DNA from: Actinomycetes bacterium
Lineage (GTDB): Bacteria > Actinomycetota > Acidimicrobiia > Acidimicrobiales > Palsa-688
Length of the DNA: 6,503 nt
Assembly: GCA_021796905.1 (NCBI GenBank)
Contig: JAKABK010000114.1
Location: 1 to 6,503 of the forward strand
Direction: 5' to 3'
The notes under the pieces were generated by a model that was not told the origin of the DNA, searched no databases, and was given only the letters and a program-made list of their open reading frames with translations. A program made the position numbers and the translations under genes. Shown piece after piece: positions 4,511 through 6,503 of this stretch (within the stretch, counting starts at the first letter, position 1; every line of letters begins with the position of its first letter).

Positions 4511-6503
4511 CCCGCTGTTGCGGAGCCCGGTGGCGAGGCCGTTCAAGGTGACCTGGATCCCCGCGCGCACCGCCCGTTCCCGGTCACCCGAACGCCACCG
4601 CCGCAAGAGCGACACCTGGAGATGGTTGAGCGGGTCGAGGTACGGGAGACGGTTGCGTAGGGCCCGGGCCAGCTCGGGGTCGCCGGCCAGTGGCCGGTCC
4701 TCGCCGGTCACCCTGGCAAGGGCGTTCAGCGTCTTGGCGTGCTCGGCGACGATCGGATCCCACACCCGCCGGCGGAGCTGCTCGTCTCCGACCAGCTCTG
4801 CGTAACGCGACCCGATCCCGAGGTCGACCTTGGCCATCACCATCGCGAGGTTGGCGAGCACCGAGCGCCACCACGGCCAGCGCCGGTGCATCTCGGCGAG
4901 CAGCTCCCAGCGCTCCGGGTCCCCAGCGGTCCACTCGTCGAGCGCGCTTCCCACCCCGTACCAGCCGGGGAGCATCACCCGGCACTGGCTCCAGCTGAAC
5001 ACCCAGGGGATCGCCCGGAGGTCCTCGATCCGGTCCGAAGGCCGCCGCGACGGGGGTCGGCTGCCGATGTTGAGCTCGGCGATCTCCCCGACCGGCGTTG
5101 CCGTGCGGAACCAGGTCACGAACCCGGGGGTGGCGTAGACCAGCTCCCGGTAGGCCGAGCACGCCCTCCCGGCCAGCTCGTCCATCACCGCGTGGTAGGC
5201 GCCGGCGTCGGCACCGAGACCGTCGTCGGAGGCAACGGTCGCTTCCAACCCGGCCGCGACGAGCGCTTCGAGGCCCCGTCGGGCGTGCTCGGGGTCGGAG
5301 TACTCCGCGGCGATCATCTCCCCCTGCTGGGTCACTCTCACCGCTCCCTGCACGCTGCCGGGGGGTTGCGCACGGATCGCCTCGTAGGTCGGCCCACCCC
5401 CCCGCCCCACCGCGCCACCTCGACCGTGGAACAGTCGGAGCCGGACACCACGCTCGGCAGCGGTCGCCACCAGGTCCCTCTCGGCGCGGTGCAACGCCCA
5501 GTTCGAGGTCAGGTAGCCGCCGTCCTTGTTGGAGTCGGAGTAGCCGAGCATCACCTCCTGCCAGCCGCCGCGCTCGTCGACCAACGCCCTCCACACCGGC
5601 AGGTCGAGCAGCTCTGCCAGGGTGCTGCCCGCCCGGGCGAGGTCGTCGATCGTCTCGAAGAGCGGCACTATGTCCATGCCGAGGCGCGGACCGTGCCCGC
5701 CGGCGGGACCGACAGCCCGCCGGTAGAGACCGGCTTCTTTCAACAACACCGCGACCTCGAGCAGGTCCGAGACCGACTCGCACTTGGAGATCACGTAGTG
5801 GGGCAGCGCCCTGGTCCCGAGCCTGGCGCAGACCCGCCCCGCCTCCGCGACGACCGCCAGTTCCCCCCTGGTCAGATCGCTGTAGTCGACCCACCGGCTC
5901 GACAGGAGACGGGCGTGCGACAGCTCGGAGGCGAGCAGCGCTACGCGCTCGGTCTCCCCGAGCGCCCGGTAGTCGGCGACGACCCCGGCGACCGACAGCA
6001 GCTCGGCGAGCACCGTCTCGTGGACCTCCGAGCCTTGGCGGAGGTCGAGGGAAGCCAGATGGAACCCGAAGATCTCCACCGAGCGGCGGACCGGCGCCAC
6101 CCGGGACTCGGCGAGGGCCGAAGCGGCGTGGGTGGACAGGGAGTCCTCCACCGACCTCAGGTCGGCGACCAGCTCGGCTGGCTCGCTGTAGGGCTCGAGG
6201 ACCGCGCGGGGCTCCTCCCCGGGAACCGCGCCGGTCAGCGCCCGGGCCGTGGCCGCCAACCGGGCGTAGCAGCCGTTCAACGCCCGCCGGTAGGGCTCGT
6301 CGGCCCGGAACGGGGAGGTGTCACCCGAAGCCTCCGCCAAGCCGGCCACCGCCGGGCTGCAGCGCACCAGGTGGGCGGACATCGACAGCTCGATGGCGAG
6401 GCGCCGCAGGTCGGCGAGGTGACGACCGAGCACCACGGTGGCATGACGCTCGGCGGCGTAGCCCAGCACCTCGGCGGTCACGAACGGGTTGCCGTCGCGG
6501 TCC
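4508..6503 (-). CDS. ppc: Phosphoenolpyruvate carboxylase, N-terminus cut by window edge
   Basis: The enzyme adds bicarbonate to phosphoenolpyruvate to make oxaloacetate, replenishing the TCA cycle in the cytoplasm. The reading frame enters at the right edge inside the conserved DRDGNPFVTAEV motif and continues for 664 residues to the stop. Full-length bacterial enzymes are about 880-930 residues, so roughly 230-260 N-terminal residues are missing, including the catalytic-histidine TAHPTE motif. Visible landmarks, numbered from the first complete codon: EIFGFHLASLDLRQ at 143-156, MLGYSDSNKDGGY at 318-330, the catalytic loop FHGRGGAVGRGGGP at 358-371, TQQGEMI at 391-397, IPWVFSWSQCRVMLPGWYG at 498-516, MAKVDLGI at 556-563, and YLDPLNHLQVSLLRR at 621-635. 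The protein ends RNSG, where the family usually ends RNTG; this asparagine belongs to the aspartate-inhibitor site in the E. coli enzyme. The frame is intact and active-site motifs are complete, so a functional enzyme is expected. Confidence 0.97.
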   Translation of the reverse strand, partial: DRDGNPFVTAEVLGYAAERHATVVLGRHLADLRRLAIELSMSAHLVRCSPAVAGLAEASGDTSPFRADEPYRRALNGCYARLAATARALTGAVPGEEPRAVLEPYSEPAELVADLRSVEDSLSTHAASALAESRVAPVRRSVEIFGFHLASLDLRQGSEVHETVLAELLSVAGVVADYRALGETERVALLASELSHARLLSSRWVDYSDLTRGELAVVAEAGRVCARLGTRALPHYVISKCESVSDLLEVAVLLKEAGLYRRAVGPAGGHGPRLGMDIVPLFETIDDLARAGSTLAELLDLPVWRALVDERGGWQEVMLGYSDSNKDGGYLTSNWALHRAERDLVATAAERGVRLRLFHGRGGAVGRGGGPTYEAIRAQPPGSVQGAVRVTQQGEMIAAEYSDPEHARRGLEALVAAGLEATVASDDGLGADAGAYHAVMDELAGRACSAYRELVYATPGFVTWFRTATPVGEIAELNIGSRPPSRRPSDRIEDLRAIPWVFSWSQCRVMLPGWYGVGSALDEWTAGDPERWELLAEMHRRWPWWRSVLANLAMVMAKVDLGIGSRYAELVGDEQLRRRVWDPIVAEHAKTLNALARVTGEDRPLAGDPELARALRNRLPYLDPLNHLQVSLLRRWRSGDRERAVRAGIQVTLNGLATGLRNSG

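Noticed and set aside
1..6503. A mobile element, CRISPR array, toxin-antitoxin or defence system
   Set aside because: No transposase, integrase, repeat array, terminal inverted repeats or defence domains are seen; gene content is ordinary chromosomal metabolism.

Overview
The window is very GC-rich (roughly 70% by eye), with dense genes, GTG starts and almost exclusively G/C third codon positions. The protein types point to a high-GC actinobacterium: an actinobacterial-style GabT, a FadE-type acyl-CoA dehydrogenase, and a C4 zinc-ribbon protein next to a histidine phosphatase, a pairing known from mycobacteria. The sequence does not fix the class. An acidimicrobial or other uncultured lineage is only a guess.

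Layout, left to right. Positions 1-1233 (minus): gabT, a 4-aminobutyrate aminotransferase cut off at its C-terminus by the window edge. 1365-1958 (minus): a stand-alone histidine-phosphatase protein resembling the C-terminal domain of the mycobacterial RNase H/acid phosphatase. 2086-2814 (minus): a coiled-coil C4 zinc-ribbon protein. 2811-3146 (minus): a possible small, unrecognised gene whose stop overlaps the zinc-ribbon start as ATGA. The same stretch also carries two inverted repeats. 3226-4437 (plus): an acyl-CoA dehydrogenase, transcribed divergently. 4508-6503 (minus): ppc, phosphoenolpyruvate carboxylase, convergent with the dehydrogenase and missing its N-terminus at the right edge.

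The genes are mainly housekeeping or central metabolism: GABA catabolism, fatty acyl-CoA oxidation and anaplerotic oxaloacetate supply. They do not form one visible pathway. The zinc-ribbon and phosphatase genes are the only pair whose adjacency looks evolutionarily conserved. Three of the recognised starts (gabT, phosphatase, dehydrogenase), and less cleanly the possible small gene, have a TANNNT -10-like hexamer 6-9 bases before the start codon and no convincing Shine-Dalgarno sequence. This suggests mainly leaderless transcripts.

I found no rRNA, tRNA, CRISPR array, insertion sequence, phage gene or defence system. The parts least explained by known families are the 2815-3225 stretch and the absence of an RNase H domain beside the phosphatase.
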